Source: Lysobacter capsici (GTDB lineage Bacteria > Pseudomonadota > Gammaproteobacteria > Xanthomonadales > Xanthomonadaceae). From it: 64,000 nt of DNA. Both the position numbers and the translations under genes were made by a program. The notes below the pieces were generated by a model. That model was given only the letters and a program-made list of their open reading frames with translations. It made no database searches and was not told the origin of the DNA. Shown here piece by piece: positions 36,214 through 45,282 of the stretch. Location of the stretch: assembly GCF_018732085.1 (NCBI RefSeq), contig NZ_CP076103.1:930001-994000 (forward strand), given 5' to 3'. Position 1 is the stretch's first letter, and every line of letters begins with the position of its first letter.

Positions 36214-36969
36214 TCAGCCTTTCATCACCGGCAATGGGCGCTGGGCGATCTGCCTGGCTTCGTCGATCGGCAGGCCGAGGTTGTACAGGGCGATTGCGGC
36301 GATGCGCTCAGGCACGTTTTCTGCGTCTAGGCCGAACTGTGCGGCTTGGGGAGATCGTGCCGCGTCCGGATCGACTTCAATGGCCACCGCGCCGAGCACG
36401 CCAGCGCCGGCCATCACAAAACTCATGAGTGGGTCGACGAGCTGGAACCGCCCGTTGTCCACGCCTCTTTGGATGTCGCGCAGCAGCCGTACGCCAAGAC
36501 CATGCGACAGCGTGCGTAACGACACCCCCTCGCGTAGCAGGAACCGACCCCACAGCGGTTCGTGCCGCGCGCGCAGCACCGCAAGGCGGATGCTGGCGGC
36601 CACGACTTCGGCCGGGTCGTCGACGTCCTGCGCCAGGCGATCGAGCATGTCGGCGAATTCCTCGAACACCTGCTCGTTCACCGCCGCGTAGATCGCCTCC
36701 TTCGACTCGAAGTGGTTGTAGAACGAGCCGAATCCCACGTCGGCCGCTTCGGTGATCTGGTTGATCGCCACCGCATCCATGCCGTGCTCGGCCATCAGCC
36801 GGAAGGCGGCCTCGACCAGTTTCTCGCGGGTGGCTCGCTTGCGTTTTGCGCCACGCGATTCGCGTGGCGCGTTTCCCGCGGGCTGGGGCGATTCGCCATG
36901 CATGGGGTTAGTGGGGGCGTTCGGGGAACTGTTCACCAGCAGGAGGTCGCGAGGGCGGAAAAAGGGCAT
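36214..36969 (-). CDS. TetR-family transcriptional regulator
   Basis: A 251-residue regulator. The TetR helix-turn-helix lies at about residues 45-92 (REKLVEAAFRLMAEHGMDAV, then FGSFYNHFESKEAIYAAV); the rest is a helical ligand domain. The first 22 residues look like a non-conserved extension, and the Met at 36903 is an alternative start. It is divergent from the catabolic operon at 37117-45148, whose promoter area holds an AT-rich palindrome, so it most likely represses that operon and itself until the substrate or a product binds. Confidence 0.88.
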   Translation of the reverse strand: MPFFRPRDLLLVNSSPNAPTNPMHGESPQPAGNAPRESRGAKRKRATREKLVEAAFRLMAEHGMDAVAINQITEAADVGFGSFYNHFESKEAIYAAVNEQVFEEFADMLDRLAQDVDDPAEVVAASIRLAVLRARHEPLWGRFLLREGVSLRTLSHGLGVRLLRDIQRGVDNGRFQLVDPLMSFVMAGAGVLGAVAIEVDPDAARSPQAAQFGLDAENVPERIAAIALYNLGLPIDEARQIAQRPLPVMKG

Positions 36970-36989
36970 TCAGGAATACCACATTCCAT

Positions 36990-37035
36990 AGTTGACATGT
37001 TTATCAGAATTGATGTATCTATACATTAATCAATC
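36990..37035 (+). promoter_or_regulatory. Promoter and palindromic operator between TetR gene and catabolic operon
   Basis: TTGACA near 36993 with TATCTA about 18 bp on can serve as -35 and -10 boxes toward the catabolic operon. Over the -10 lies the palindrome ATGTATCTATACAT (perfect 6-bp arms), flanked by ATTGAT and ATCAAT. This is the only AT-rich stretch nearby and is where a divergent TetR protein would bind. Positions are good to about one base. Confidence 0.5.
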
Positions 37036-37116
37036 TAGGCGATTGATTTCATTACGCATGTGTTGCATCGCAACACCGGCGTAATGGCCCTCCCATCCAT
37101 CGTCCGAGTCCGGCAC

Positions 37117-38190
37117 ATGACCGAACTGTCCACCCCGCATCCAGCCCGGCATCCGTCTGCGACGGCCAAGGCGACCTCGCTGGCCTACCTGGCATTCGAG
37201 CGGCCCGACTTTGAGCTCGCACAGGCGTTCCTGAGTGACTTCGGGCTGCGGGTGGCGCGACGCTCGGATGATGTGCTGTACCTGCGTGGCACCTGCGATG
37301 CGCCCTACTGCTATCGCGTGCAAAAGGCCGCCAAGCCGCGCTTTATCGGCATGGGGTTCACGGTGGCCCAGCGTTCGGATCTGCAGGCGCTGGCACGATT
37401 GCCGGGGGCCAGCGCCATCGCGCCGACATTCCACCCAGGCGGCGGGGAGTGTGTCGTCCTTGTCGATCCATCCGGCTTCCGGGTCGAGGTGATCCACGGG
37501 CAAGCGCCGGTTGCGCCGCTGCCGCACCGACCGGCGATCCAGCTCAATTCCCCCGACGAACCGCTGCGCATCAACGACACCCAGCGCCCGCCAGCCGGGC
37601 CGCCGGACGTGGTGAGGCTGGGCCATGTGGTGCTGGAAGTCGCCGACTATCAGGCCACCAGCGCCTGGTACACCCAGCATCTGGGCCTGATCCCGAGCGA
37701 TGTGCAGGTGTTGCCGGACGGCTCACCGGCCGTGTGCTTTTTCCGCCTCGACCTGGGCGACACGCCCGCCGATCACCACACCCTGGCGTTGGCTCAGGGG
37801 TTCATGGCGACCTACAGCCACAGCGCCTACGAAGTCATCGACGCCGATGCGGTCGGCATGGGCCAGCGCCTGCTGCGCGAGAAGGGCTGGATGCATGCAT
37901 GGGGGATCGGCCGGCACATCCTTGGCAGCCAGATCTTCGACTACTGGCAGGACCCCTGGGGGGCCAAGCACGAGCATTACTGCGACGGCGACCTGTTCAC
38001 CGCCGATCACCCGACCGGTTACCACGAGGTCAGCCGCGCCGCGATGTCGCAATGGGGCCAGCCAATGCCCGGGAGCTTCACCCGGCCCGGCTTCACGCCG
38101 CACGCGATCGGCCAGCTGATCCGCAACCTGATCCGCAGCCCGGATCTGAGCGTGCGCAAGCTGCTCACGCTGGCCCGGCTGTTCGCCTGA
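37117..38190 (+). CDS. VOC-superfamily extradiol-type dioxygenase
   Basis: A 357-residue two-module VOC protein (LAYLAFERPDFELAQAFLSD in module 1, RLGHVVLEVADYQATSAWYT in module 2). The three likely iron ligands of type I extradiol dioxygenases are present in module 2: His about 170 (LGHVVLEV), His about 235 (YSHSAYEV) and Glu about 286 (AKHEHYCDGD). Such enzymes open catechol rings next to the hydroxyls. Start is uncertain: ATG at 37117 is preferred, ATG 37084 and GTG 37060 are possible, none with a clear ribosome site. First gene of the operon; the hydroxylase at 42064 could make its catechol and the FAH protein could cleave its product. Confidence 0.82.
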   Translation: MTELSTPHPARHPSATAKATSLAYLAFERPDFELAQAFLSDFGLRVARRSDDVLYLRGTCDAPYCYRVQKAAKPRFIGMGFTVAQRSDLQALARLPGASAIAPTFHPGGGECVVLVDPSGFRVEVIHGQAPVAPLPHRPAIQLNSPDEPLRINDTQRPPAGPPDVVRLGHVVLEVADYQATSAWYTQHLGLIPSDVQVLPDGSPAVCFFRLDLGDTPADHHTLALAQGFMATYSHSAYEVIDADAVGMGQRLLREKGWMHAWGIGRHILGSQIFDYWQDPWGAKHEHYCDGDLFTADHPTGYHEVSRAAMSQWGQPMPGSFTRPGFTPHAIGQLIRNLIRSPDLSVRKLLTLARLFA

Positions 38191-38201
38191 GTCCGCGGCC
38201 G

Positions 38202-39323
38202 ATGCGCATGGAACATGCCGATCCCGTCCGCCGGCGCCTGCTGAAGGCTGGCCTGGGCAGTGCGGTCGTCACCGCCGCCGGCCGCAGTCGCTCACCCACG
38301 CCATCGAGCGGCGATGCCATGCCGACCGCCATTGCCTCTGCTTCTCCCATTGACCCGCGAGTTCTTCCCATGTCCCTCAACATCATCCGCTTCGAACACG
38401 GCCGCCGCGTCGGCTGGGGTGTCATCCGCGGCAGCGCGATCACCCCGGTGCCCGGCGAGTTCGCCACCACCGGCGATTTCATCGCCGGCACCAGCTTGGT
38501 CGAACTGGCCGCGCTGCACAGCGACACGCTGGATCTGTCGCAGGTCAGGCTGCTCTCGCCGGTGACCCGCAACCAGCAGTTCCTGTGCCAGGGCGCCAAC
38601 TATCGCCAGCACATGATCGAGTCGGGCATGGATCCGGACGCGAAGAAATACAACATGATTTTCACCAAGGCCCGCAGTTGCATCTCGCCGGCCGACACCG
38701 AGGTCGTCAAGCCGCGCGAGGTGCGTTTCCTCGACTACGAGATCGAACTCGGGCTGGTGATCGGCAAGCCGATTCGCGGCGCGGTGCAGGTCACCGACGA
38801 CAATCTGCACGAGTACGTGGCGGGCGCGGTGATCGTCAACGACTATTCGGCGCGCGACGTCCAGATCCCGCAGACCCAGTTCTACAAGGGCAAGTCGTTT
38901 CGCACCTTCGGTCCGATCGGGCCATGGCTGACCCTGCTGGATGCCTCCAGCATCGCGGCGCTCAAGCAGCTCCAACTCACGCTGCGCGTCAATGGCGAAG
39001 TGCGCCAGGACGACACCACCGCCAATCTGGTGTACGGCCCGGCCGAGACCCTGACCGAATTGTCCGGCGTGCAGGACTTCGAGCCCGGCGACCTGTTGGC
39101 GACCGGTACCCCGGCCGGTTGTGCGCTGTCGGTGCCTTCGCCGGCCAAGCAGAAGCTGGCGGCGCTGCTGCCAGAGAAGAAGAAGTGGGAGATCTTCTTC
39201 AACGTGCAGGCCAAGCGCAGCCAGTACCTCAAGCCCGGCGACGAGGTCGAAGCGCGAATCCGCAGCGTCGATGGCAGCGTCGACCTGGGCGTGCAGCGCA
39301 ACCGCATCGTGGCGGAGGCCTGA
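38202..39323 (+). CDS. Fumarylacetoacetate hydrolase family protein with Tat-like leader
   Basis: Up to 373 residues. The FAH domain starts near MSLNIIRFEHGRRVGWGV (Met at 38370) and has metal-site residues in DYEIELGLVIGKPI and the family blocks KARSCISPADTEVV, NDYSARDVQ and FEPGDLLATGTPAG. In frame before it lies MRMEHADPVRRRLLKAGLGS with AVVTAAG, a typical twin-arginine leader, followed by a Ser/Pro-rich stretch. Either the protein is exported or the leader is the remnant of another gene and translation starts at 38370. FAH enzymes hydrolyse C-C bonds of ring-cleavage products or act as hydratases or decarboxylases; fits after the dioxygenase. Confidence 0.82.
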   Translation: MRMEHADPVRRRLLKAGLGSAVVTAAGRSRSPTPSSGDAMPTAIASASPIDPRVLPMSLNIIRFEHGRRVGWGVIRGSAITPVPGEFATTGDFIAGTSLVELAALHSDTLDLSQVRLLSPVTRNQQFLCQGANYRQHMIESGMDPDAKKYNMIFTKARSCISPADTEVVKPREVRFLDYEIELGLVIGKPIRGAVQVTDDNLHEYVAGAVIVNDYSARDVQIPQTQFYKGKSFRTFGPIGPWLTLLDASSIAALKQLQLTLRVNGEVRQDDTTANLVYGPAETLTELSGVQDFEPGDLLATGTPAGCALSVPSPAKQKLAALLPEKKKWEIFFNVQAKRSQYLKPGDEVEARIRSVDGSVDLGVQRNRIVAEA

Positions 39324-39326
39324 GCC

Positions 39327-41270
39327 ATGCCCGGTATCGCATCGCTGAGCGACATCGAAGCGGCCGAGCAACATGGCTTGCCGGAGGATCTGCCAGCCAG
39401 CACTTACGACGCCATCCGTCGCGGTGCGGCACTGAATCCCGATGGGCCGGCCCTGAGCTTCTTTCTGACCACGAACGAGCATCGCCGCCCACACATCTGG
39501 AGTTACCGGCAACTGCTCGCGCAGATCCATCGCACCTCCAATTTCCTGCATCGCATCGGTGTGGACAAGGACACGGTGGTCGCCTACGTGCTGCCCAATC
39601 TGCCCGAGACCCACTTCGTCATCTGGGGCGGACAGGCCAGCGGCATCGTCGCCGCGCTCAATCCGCTGCTGGATGGGCCGGCGCTGGCCGAGCTGCTGCG
39701 CGCTTGCGATGCCACGGTGCTGGTGACCTTGGCGCCGTTCCCGGGTACCGACCTGTGGAGCAAGCTGCAGCGGCAATTGGCGTCGATTCCTTCGTTGAAG
39801 CACTTGGTGTTGGTGGATCTGCCCGACCATGTGCGTGGACCGAAGCGTTTCGCGGCGCGCTTCATGCAGATGCGCGAAACCCGGCGCCTGCACGGCCGCG
39901 GCGGGCTGCGCAGCGCGGTGCCGGCATCGATCGCCATCCACCGCTTCAACCATGCCATCGCCGACGAGCGGCCCGAGCGACTGGACAACGGCCGCACGTT
40001 CTCAGGCGACGACGTTTCCTCGTACTTCTGCACCGGTGGCACCACCGGCCTGCCGAAGCTGGCCATGCGCTGCCATGGCAACGAGGTCGCCAACGCCTGG
40101 AGCGCGGCGCAGTTCCTCGGTGACGAGATTGGCCAGGACACCGTCGTGTTCTGTGGCCTGCCGCTGTTCCACGTCAACGGCGTGTTGGTCACCGGGCTGT
40201 TGCCGTTCAGCAAGGGCGCGCACGTGATCCTGGGCACGCCGCAGGGCTACCGGGGCGAAGGCGTGGTCAAGCGCTTCTGGGAGATCGTGGCGCACCACCG
40301 GATCAACTTTTTCAGCGGCGTGCCGACGCTGTACGCCTCGCTGCTGCAAGTGCCGCTCGGCCCGCACGACCTGGGTTCATTGCGCTACGGCTTATGCGGC
40401 GCGGCGCCGTTGTCGGTGGAGGTGTTCCGCAACTTCCAGCAGCACACCGGGCTGAAGATCCTCGAAGGCTACGGTCTGACCGAAGCCACCTGCATCAGCA
40501 GCATCAATCCGGCACAGGGCGAGCGACGGATCGGCTCGATCGGTCTGCGTATCCCATGCCAGGCGATGAAGACGGTGGTGCTTGGCGAGGACGGCGGCTA
40601 CCTGCGCGACTGCGGCATCGACGAAGTCGGCGTGCTGGCGGTATCCGGGCCCAACGTGTTCATCGGCTATCGCGTCCGCGAGCATAACGCAGGGCTGTGG
40701 ATCGATTGTGGCGACGGCCGTCGCTGGCTCAACACCGGCGACTTGGCGCGACAAGATGCCGATGGCTACTTCTGGCTCACCGGACGCAAGAAGGAATTGA
40801 TCATCCGCGGGGGCCACAACATCGATCCATCGGCGATCGAGGAGCCGCTGTACCGCCACCCGGCGGTGGCGGTCGCCGCGGCGGTGGGCCGTCCCGACGT
40901 GCATGCCGGCGAACTGCCGGTGGCCTATGCCCAGCTCAAGCCAGGCGCGGCCGTCACCGAAGACGAACTGCTCGAATTCTTGAAGCAACACGTCGGCGAG
41001 CGCGCCGCCATGCCCAAGCACGTGCGCATCATCGAGGCGATGCCGCTGACTGCGGTCGGCAAGCTTTTCAAGCCGGAACTGCGCCATCGCGAGATCCGCG
41101 ACGCACTGGGAACCGCGCTGCGCGAGGCCGGCATCGGCTTTCGCGACGTGAGCGTCAACGACGACAAGACCTATGGACTGGTCGTATCCGTGCGACTGGA
41201 TCCCGGCGCATCGCGCGCGGCCGCCGATCAAGTGCTTGGCGGCTACCCATTCTTCTACACCTTGGACTGA
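39327..41270 (+). CDS. AMP-dependent acyl-CoA synthetase
   Basis: A 647-residue adenylating ligase. Motifs: YFCTGGTTGLPKLAM near residue 232 (P-loop), EGYGLTEATCISS near 380, NTGDLARQDADGYFWLTGRK near 470, IRGGHNIDPSAIEEPL, and LTAVGKLFKPEL with the C-terminal catalytic Lys. It activates a carboxylic acid as CoA thioester; fatty or aryl-alkanoic acids are likely given the FadL porin and the aromatic enzymes around it. The gene begins 3 bp after the FAH gene. The tail after residue 600 (SVNDDKTYGLVVSVRLDPGA) is an extension without known role. Confidence 0.9.
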   Translation: MPGIASLSDIEAAEQHGLPEDLPASTYDAIRRGAALNPDGPALSFFLTTNEHRRPHIWSYRQLLAQIHRTSNFLHRIGVDKDTVVAYVLPNLPETHFVIWGGQASGIVAALNPLLDGPALAELLRACDATVLVTLAPFPGTDLWSKLQRQLASIPSLKHLVLVDLPDHVRGPKRFAARFMQMRETRRLHGRGGLRSAVPASIAIHRFNHAIADERPERLDNGRTFSGDDVSSYFCTGGTTGLPKLAMRCHGNEVANAWSAAQFLGDEIGQDTVVFCGLPLFHVNGVLVTGLLPFSKGAHVILGTPQGYRGEGVVKRFWEIVAHHRINFFSGVPTLYASLLQVPLGPHDLGSLRYGLCGAAPLSVEVFRNFQQHTGLKILEGYGLTEATCISSINPAQGERRIGSIGLRIPCQAMKTVVLGEDGGYLRDCGIDEVGVLAVSGPNVFIGYRVREHNAGLWIDCGDGRRWLNTGDLARQDADGYFWLTGRKKELIIRGGHNIDPSAIEEPLYRHPAVAVAAAVGRPDVHAGELPVAYAQLKPGAAVTEDELLEFLKQHVGERAAMPKHVRIIEAMPLTAVGKLFKPELRHREIRDALGTALREAGIGFRDVSVNDDKTYGLVVSVRLDPGASRAAADQVLGGYPFFYTLD

Positions 41271-41326
41271 CAACGGGTCCCGGCCCTGGCCGCTGCGTCC
41301 CCCCACGCAATGGAGATAGAGATTTC

Positions 41327-42061
41327 ATGAACGTTTCTGCCCGCGCCGCGGTGGTCAGCGGTGGTTCTTCCGGCATAGGAAAAGCGATCGTCGCCCGACT
41401 GCACGCCGATGGATGGATCGTGTACACCTGCGGTCGCGACCGCGCCAAGTTGGCCGCGCTCGAGGCCGAACTGCCCGGTGTAAGAACCCATGTTTGCGAT
41501 GTCGGCAGCCGCGCGGCGGTGCTCGCGTTCGCCCAGGCCGTGTTTGCCGAAGTCCCGACCTTGCAGCTGTTGGTCAGCAATGCGGGCGGTTCGCGCGAGA
41601 TCGACTTCACTCGCGAGGACTTGTCTTCGCTGGACGTGACCGCGGAACTGCGCAACAACACCGAGGGTGCGATCAACCTGATTACCGAGTTCCTGCCCGG
41701 GCTGCGCCACAACGATGGCGGCGCGATTCTTGTGGTGAGCTCCGGTTACGCACTGGCTCCGGCCACGCGCGCGCCGGTCTATTGCGCCTCCAAAGCCGCG
41801 CTGCACAGTCTGTGCAAGTCCTTGCGCCTGCAGCTCGCGCCCTTGCGCATCACCGTCACCGAGTTGTTGCCGCCGGTGGTGGACACGCCCTCGGTCGCGC
41901 ACCGCAAGGTGGCAAAACTCGCGCCCGGTCCGGTCGCCGACGCGGCCGTGCGCGGTGTGCTCGCAGGCTCCGAAGAGGTGCGTCCGGGCAAGGTGCGATG
42001 CCTTCCGTTCCTGCTGCGGCTGATGCCGCGCACCTCCGAGCGCATCGTCGCCAGGACCTGA
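41327..42061 (+). CDS. Short-chain dehydrogenase/reductase
   Basis: A 244-residue SDR with the cofactor motif VVSGGSSGIGKAIVARL, SNAGG near residue 88, and catalytic Tyr-Lys in VYCASKAALHS. The Ser is in VVSSGYALAP. Closest in style to DltE-like SDRs. Reduces or oxidises an alcohol/ketone in the pathway. It starts 56 bp after the ligase gene with GGAGATAGAG before it and ends 2 bp before the hydroxylase gene. Confidence 0.9.
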   Translation: MNVSARAAVVSGGSSGIGKAIVARLHADGWIVYTCGRDRAKLAALEAELPGVRTHVCDVGSRAAVLAFAQAVFAEVPTLQLLVSNAGGSREIDFTREDLSSLDVTAELRNNTEGAINLITEFLPGLRHNDGGAILVVSSGYALAPATRAPVYCASKAALHSLCKSLRLQLAPLRITVTELLPPVVDTPSVAHRKVAKLAPGPVADAAVRGVLAGSEEVRPGKVRCLPFLLRLMPRTSERIVART

Positions 42062-42063
42062 TC

Positions 42064-43728
42064 ATGCACGACACGATTGCGACGATCGACGAGGCCTCGC
42101 GCGTCCCGCACGAGATTGACGTCCTGGTGGTTGGCTACGGCCCGGTCGGCGCCGCCGTTGCCGCGCTGCTGGGACGGCACGGCGTGCGCACGCTGGTGAT
42201 CGACAAGGCGCCGGACATCCTGCTGGCGCCCCGCGCCATCTCTCTGGACAACGAAGCCTTGCGTGTCCTGCAGATGGCCGGCCTCGACGACGACGCCTTC
42301 GACAAGGTCGCCATTCCGTTCGTGCGCATGCACTCCCCGCTGCTGGGCCAGTTCGCCTGCATCAACACCAGCGGCAGCATCGATGGGCAGCCCAAGCTGG
42401 TCACGTTCTATCAGCCGGACCTGGAGCGGGCGCTTCGCGATCAAGTCGGGATGCAAGCTTGCGTCACCGCGCTCACCAGCACCGAAATGCTGGATTTCGT
42501 GGACGGAGCCGATGGCGTGACCGCCACGCTCGGACTCGCCAATGGTAGCCACACAACAGTGCGCGCGCGCTATCTGGTCGGCGCCGATGGCGCCAGTTCG
42601 CAGGTTCGCAACGCCATCGGGCAGGGCTACAGCGGCCGCACCTATGCCGAGGACTGGTTGATCGTCGATGCGCAGAACGTGCCGGGCGCGTTCGACCACA
42701 TCGAATTCCTCTGCGACTTCCGTCGGCCCACGCCGCACATGACCGCACCGGGCGGGCGCACCCGCTGGGAGTTCATGCTGCAACCAGGCGAGACACGCGA
42801 GCAGATGGAACGCGACGACACCATCGCCCGACTGCTCGCACCCTGGTCGCAGGGCCGGCAAGAGCTCACGATCGAGCGCAAGGCGGTGTATCGCTTCCAT
42901 GCCCGCTGCTGCGAGCGTTTCAGCCGGGGCCGGGTATTTCTTGTCGGCGACGCCGCGCACATCACGCCGCCGTTCGTCGGTCAGGGCTTGGTCGCGGGCC
43001 TGCGCGACGCCGCCAACCTGGCCTGGAAGCTGGCTTGGGTGGTGCAGGACAAAGCGGCGCCGGCGATCCTGGACAGCTACGACCGCGAGCGCCGCCCGCA
43101 TGCGAAGAAGATGATCGGACTGGCCAAGCTCATGGGCCAGATGGTCATGCCGCGCGGCCGCACCAGGGCGACGCTGGTCCACGGGTTGATGTGGCTGGTC
43201 AACCACACGCCCGGGCTGCGCGATTTCCTCCAGGAACTGGGTGTGAAGCCCGAGAATCGTTTCGCGGACGGGCTTTTCGTTAAGGGCCGCGCCGCATCGC
43301 GGCTGCGCCGTGGCGGCCAGTTGCCGCAGGGGTTGGTTCGCGCCGCAAGCGGCGAGGTGATGCTCAGCGACCAGATCCTCGGTGACGGGCTGGTGCTGAT
43401 CGGTTTCGGCTTGCCGGTGGAAGAAAGGCTCGGCGCTGCTCTGGCCGAGCGCTGGCGGCAGCACGGCGGCCGCTTCGTGCAGTTCTGCCAGCGCGGCGGA
43501 ATGGTGCATCGAAGTCCCGATGTCTTCGAGGATCTGGACAACCGGCTGGTGCCCGACGCGGCACCGCACGGCTGGTGCGCGGTGGTGCGCCCGGACCGCA
43601 CCGTGGTGCATGACGGCCCCATCGAGCAGGCCGAGCGCATCGCGAGCGAGTCGCTCGCATTGATCGCGGGAGGCTCACCGCAGCGATCGGCGCATCTCAA
43701 CGCCACGCCGCAACAAGCGTCCGGCTGA
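42064..43728 (+). CDS. MhpA-like FAD-dependent aromatic hydroxylase
   Basis: A 554-residue flavin monooxygenase. FAD motif VLVVGYGPVGAAVAALLGRH near residue 20, YLVGADGASSQVR near 175 and VFLVGDAAHITPPFVGQGLV near 293 followed by DAANLAWKLAW. The sequence resembles 3-(3-hydroxyphenyl)propionate hydroxylase (MhpA), which adds a hydroxyl next to a phenolic one to give a catechol. This would feed the extradiol dioxygenase of the same operon. The substrate is inferred to be a hydrophobic phenol. Confidence 0.88.
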   Translation: MHDTIATIDEASRVPHEIDVLVVGYGPVGAAVAALLGRHGVRTLVIDKAPDILLAPRAISLDNEALRVLQMAGLDDDAFDKVAIPFVRMHSPLLGQFACINTSGSIDGQPKLVTFYQPDLERALRDQVGMQACVTALTSTEMLDFVDGADGVTATLGLANGSHTTVRARYLVGADGASSQVRNAIGQGYSGRTYAEDWLIVDAQNVPGAFDHIEFLCDFRRPTPHMTAPGGRTRWEFMLQPGETREQMERDDTIARLLAPWSQGRQELTIERKAVYRFHARCCERFSRGRVFLVGDAAHITPPFVGQGLVAGLRDAANLAWKLAWVVQDKAAPAILDSYDRERRPHAKKMIGLAKLMGQMVMPRGRTRATLVHGLMWLVNHTPGLRDFLQELGVKPENRFADGLFVKGRAASRLRRGGQLPQGLVRAASGEVMLSDQILGDGLVLIGFGLPVEERLGAALAERWRQHGGRFVQFCQRGGMVHRSPDVFEDLDNRLVPDAAPHGWCAVVRPDRTVVHDGPIEQAERIASESLALIAGGSPQRSAHLNATPQQASG

Positions 43729-43798
43729 CGCTGGAAGGCGCATGCCTGGGGGCATGCAAACAGCCAACAACAAAGACCTGCCAATGGAGGGAAACATC

Positions 43799-45148
43799 AT
43801 GTCGTTCAATCGATACGCCGTCTTCATGCTCGCTACCGGCGCTGCACTGACCCCGGGTCACACACGCGCCGCCGCTTTCCAGTTGAAGGAAAACAGCGCC
43901 AAAACCCAAGGCCGGGCTTTCGCGGGCAGCGCGAGTGCGCCAGGCGATACCGCCCTCGTGGCGACCAATCCCGCCGGCATGCGCCTGCTCGATGGGCGCC
44001 AGTTCCAATTCGGCGCCGCCGGGATCGGCTTCTCGGCTGAATATCGCGGGGACGGTGGTCGCCATGCCGGCTTGGGCGGCGCCGGCACGGGCATGCCTGT
44101 TTCCGGCGCCGATGGCGGCGATGCCGGCAAGGTGGCCGCGATTCCGTCTGCCTACCTGCACCTGCCGTTCGGGGAGAACGACCAGTTGCACTTCGGCGCT
44201 TCGCTGACGGTTCCCTTCGGCCTGGAGACCGAGTACGACCGCGATTGGGTGGGCCGCTACAACGGCACCGGAACCAAGCTGCAGGCCATCGATGCCGGTT
44301 TGGCGTTGTCCTACGACGTCAACCCCTATGTCTCCTTCGGCGTCAACGTGTTCGTCGAACGGCTGGATGTGAAGGTCGCCAGCGATATGGACCTCGGAGC
44401 CGTTCTAGCCGGCGCCGGCGTGCCCGGCTTCGTTCCTGGCAACGCCGATGCCCACACGCGCGTCGAGGGCGACAACACCGATGTCGGTTTCGTGCTGGGC
44501 GGCTTGTTCAGCCTCGACGAGGACACCCATATCGGTCTGACCTACCGCTCCGGGATGCAGCACAAGATCAGCGGCGGCAGCGCGCGCTTCGACGCCGACA
44601 CGCCCACTGGCGCCGCAGCGCTGGGACTGCTGCGCTCGCGGGGCCTGTTCGTGGACTCCGCGGGCCGCGCCACGCTTGAGTTGCCCGCGGTCGCCACCGT
44701 CAGTGTGACCCATCGCATCAACGACAAATGGACCGTGATGGCCGACCTGTCGCGCACCGGCTGGTCGAAGTTCGACCAGGTGGTGGTGAGGTTGGATTCC
44801 GGGCAATCGTTGCCGCTGGACTTCGGGTACCGGGACACGACCTTCGGCTCGGTCGGAGCAGACTACCGAGTGAGCGATACCCTGACCCTGCGTGGCGGCC
44901 TGGCTTACGACCAGACCCCCACGACCACGGCCCATCGCGACACACGGGTGCCGGACGCCACGCGCAAACTTGTCTCGCTGGGCCTGACTTGGACGCCGTC
45001 GCCGAAAACCGAATACAACCTCGGCTACACCCATGCATTCGCCAGCGATCCGAAGATTGACCTGGTCACGGACTACGGCAGCACGCTGGCAGGCTCTTAC
45101 GATTTGCAGGCCGATGTCCTCGCGGGTTCGTTCACCTACAGGTTCTGA
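43799..45148 (+). CDS. FadL/OmpP1-family outer membrane transporter
   Basis: A 449-residue beta-barrel protein with a signal peptide (FNRYAVFMLATGAALTPGHT) and mature start AAAFQLKENSAKTQGRAFAG, followed by NPAGMRLLDGRQ, the NPA motif of FadL hatch proteins. It ends AGSFTYRF with terminal Phe. FadL-type proteins admit long-chain fatty acids or aromatic hydrocarbons. GGAGG eight bases before the ATG at 43799 settles the start. Last complete gene of the island; its presence suggests a hydrophobic substrate. Confidence 0.92.
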   Translation: MSFNRYAVFMLATGAALTPGHTRAAAFQLKENSAKTQGRAFAGSASAPGDTALVATNPAGMRLLDGRQFQFGAAGIGFSAEYRGDGGRHAGLGGAGTGMPVSGADGGDAGKVAAIPSAYLHLPFGENDQLHFGASLTVPFGLETEYDRDWVGRYNGTGTKLQAIDAGLALSYDVNPYVSFGVNVFVERLDVKVASDMDLGAVLAGAGVPGFVPGNADAHTRVEGDNTDVGFVLGGLFSLDEDTHIGLTYRSGMQHKISGGSARFDADTPTGAAALGLLRSRGLFVDSAGRATLELPAVATVSVTHRINDKWTVMADLSRTGWSKFDQVVVRLDSGQSLPLDFGYRDTTFGSVGADYRVSDTLTLRGGLAYDQTPTTTAHRDTRVPDATRKLVSLGLTWTPSPKTEYNLGYTHAFASDPKIDLVTDYGSTLAGSYDLQADVLAGSFTYRF

Positions 45149-45190
45149 AGAAGCAACCGACAACCCAAAACCATCCCGCGCAGGGAACCC

Positions 45191-45238
45191 TCAAGTCGTT
45201 CAACCGATACGCCGTCTTCATGCTCGCTGCCGGCGCTG
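45191..45238 (+). repeat. Duplicated 5' end of the FadL gene
   Basis: AAGTCGTTCAACCGATACGC and CGTCTTCATGCTCGCTGCCG match bases 43800-43848 at the FadL start (AGTCGTTC AACCGATACGC against TGTCGTTCAATCGATACGC) with few changes. The upstream leader is also similar. The copy has lost its ATG (AAG) and runs into unrelated DNA, so a second fadL copy or its leader was here and was broken. Confidence 0.7.
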
Positions 45239-45282
45239 TGCAGCTCCAAGGAGCAAGCGATGACGCGGCGGTATCCGCGGGC

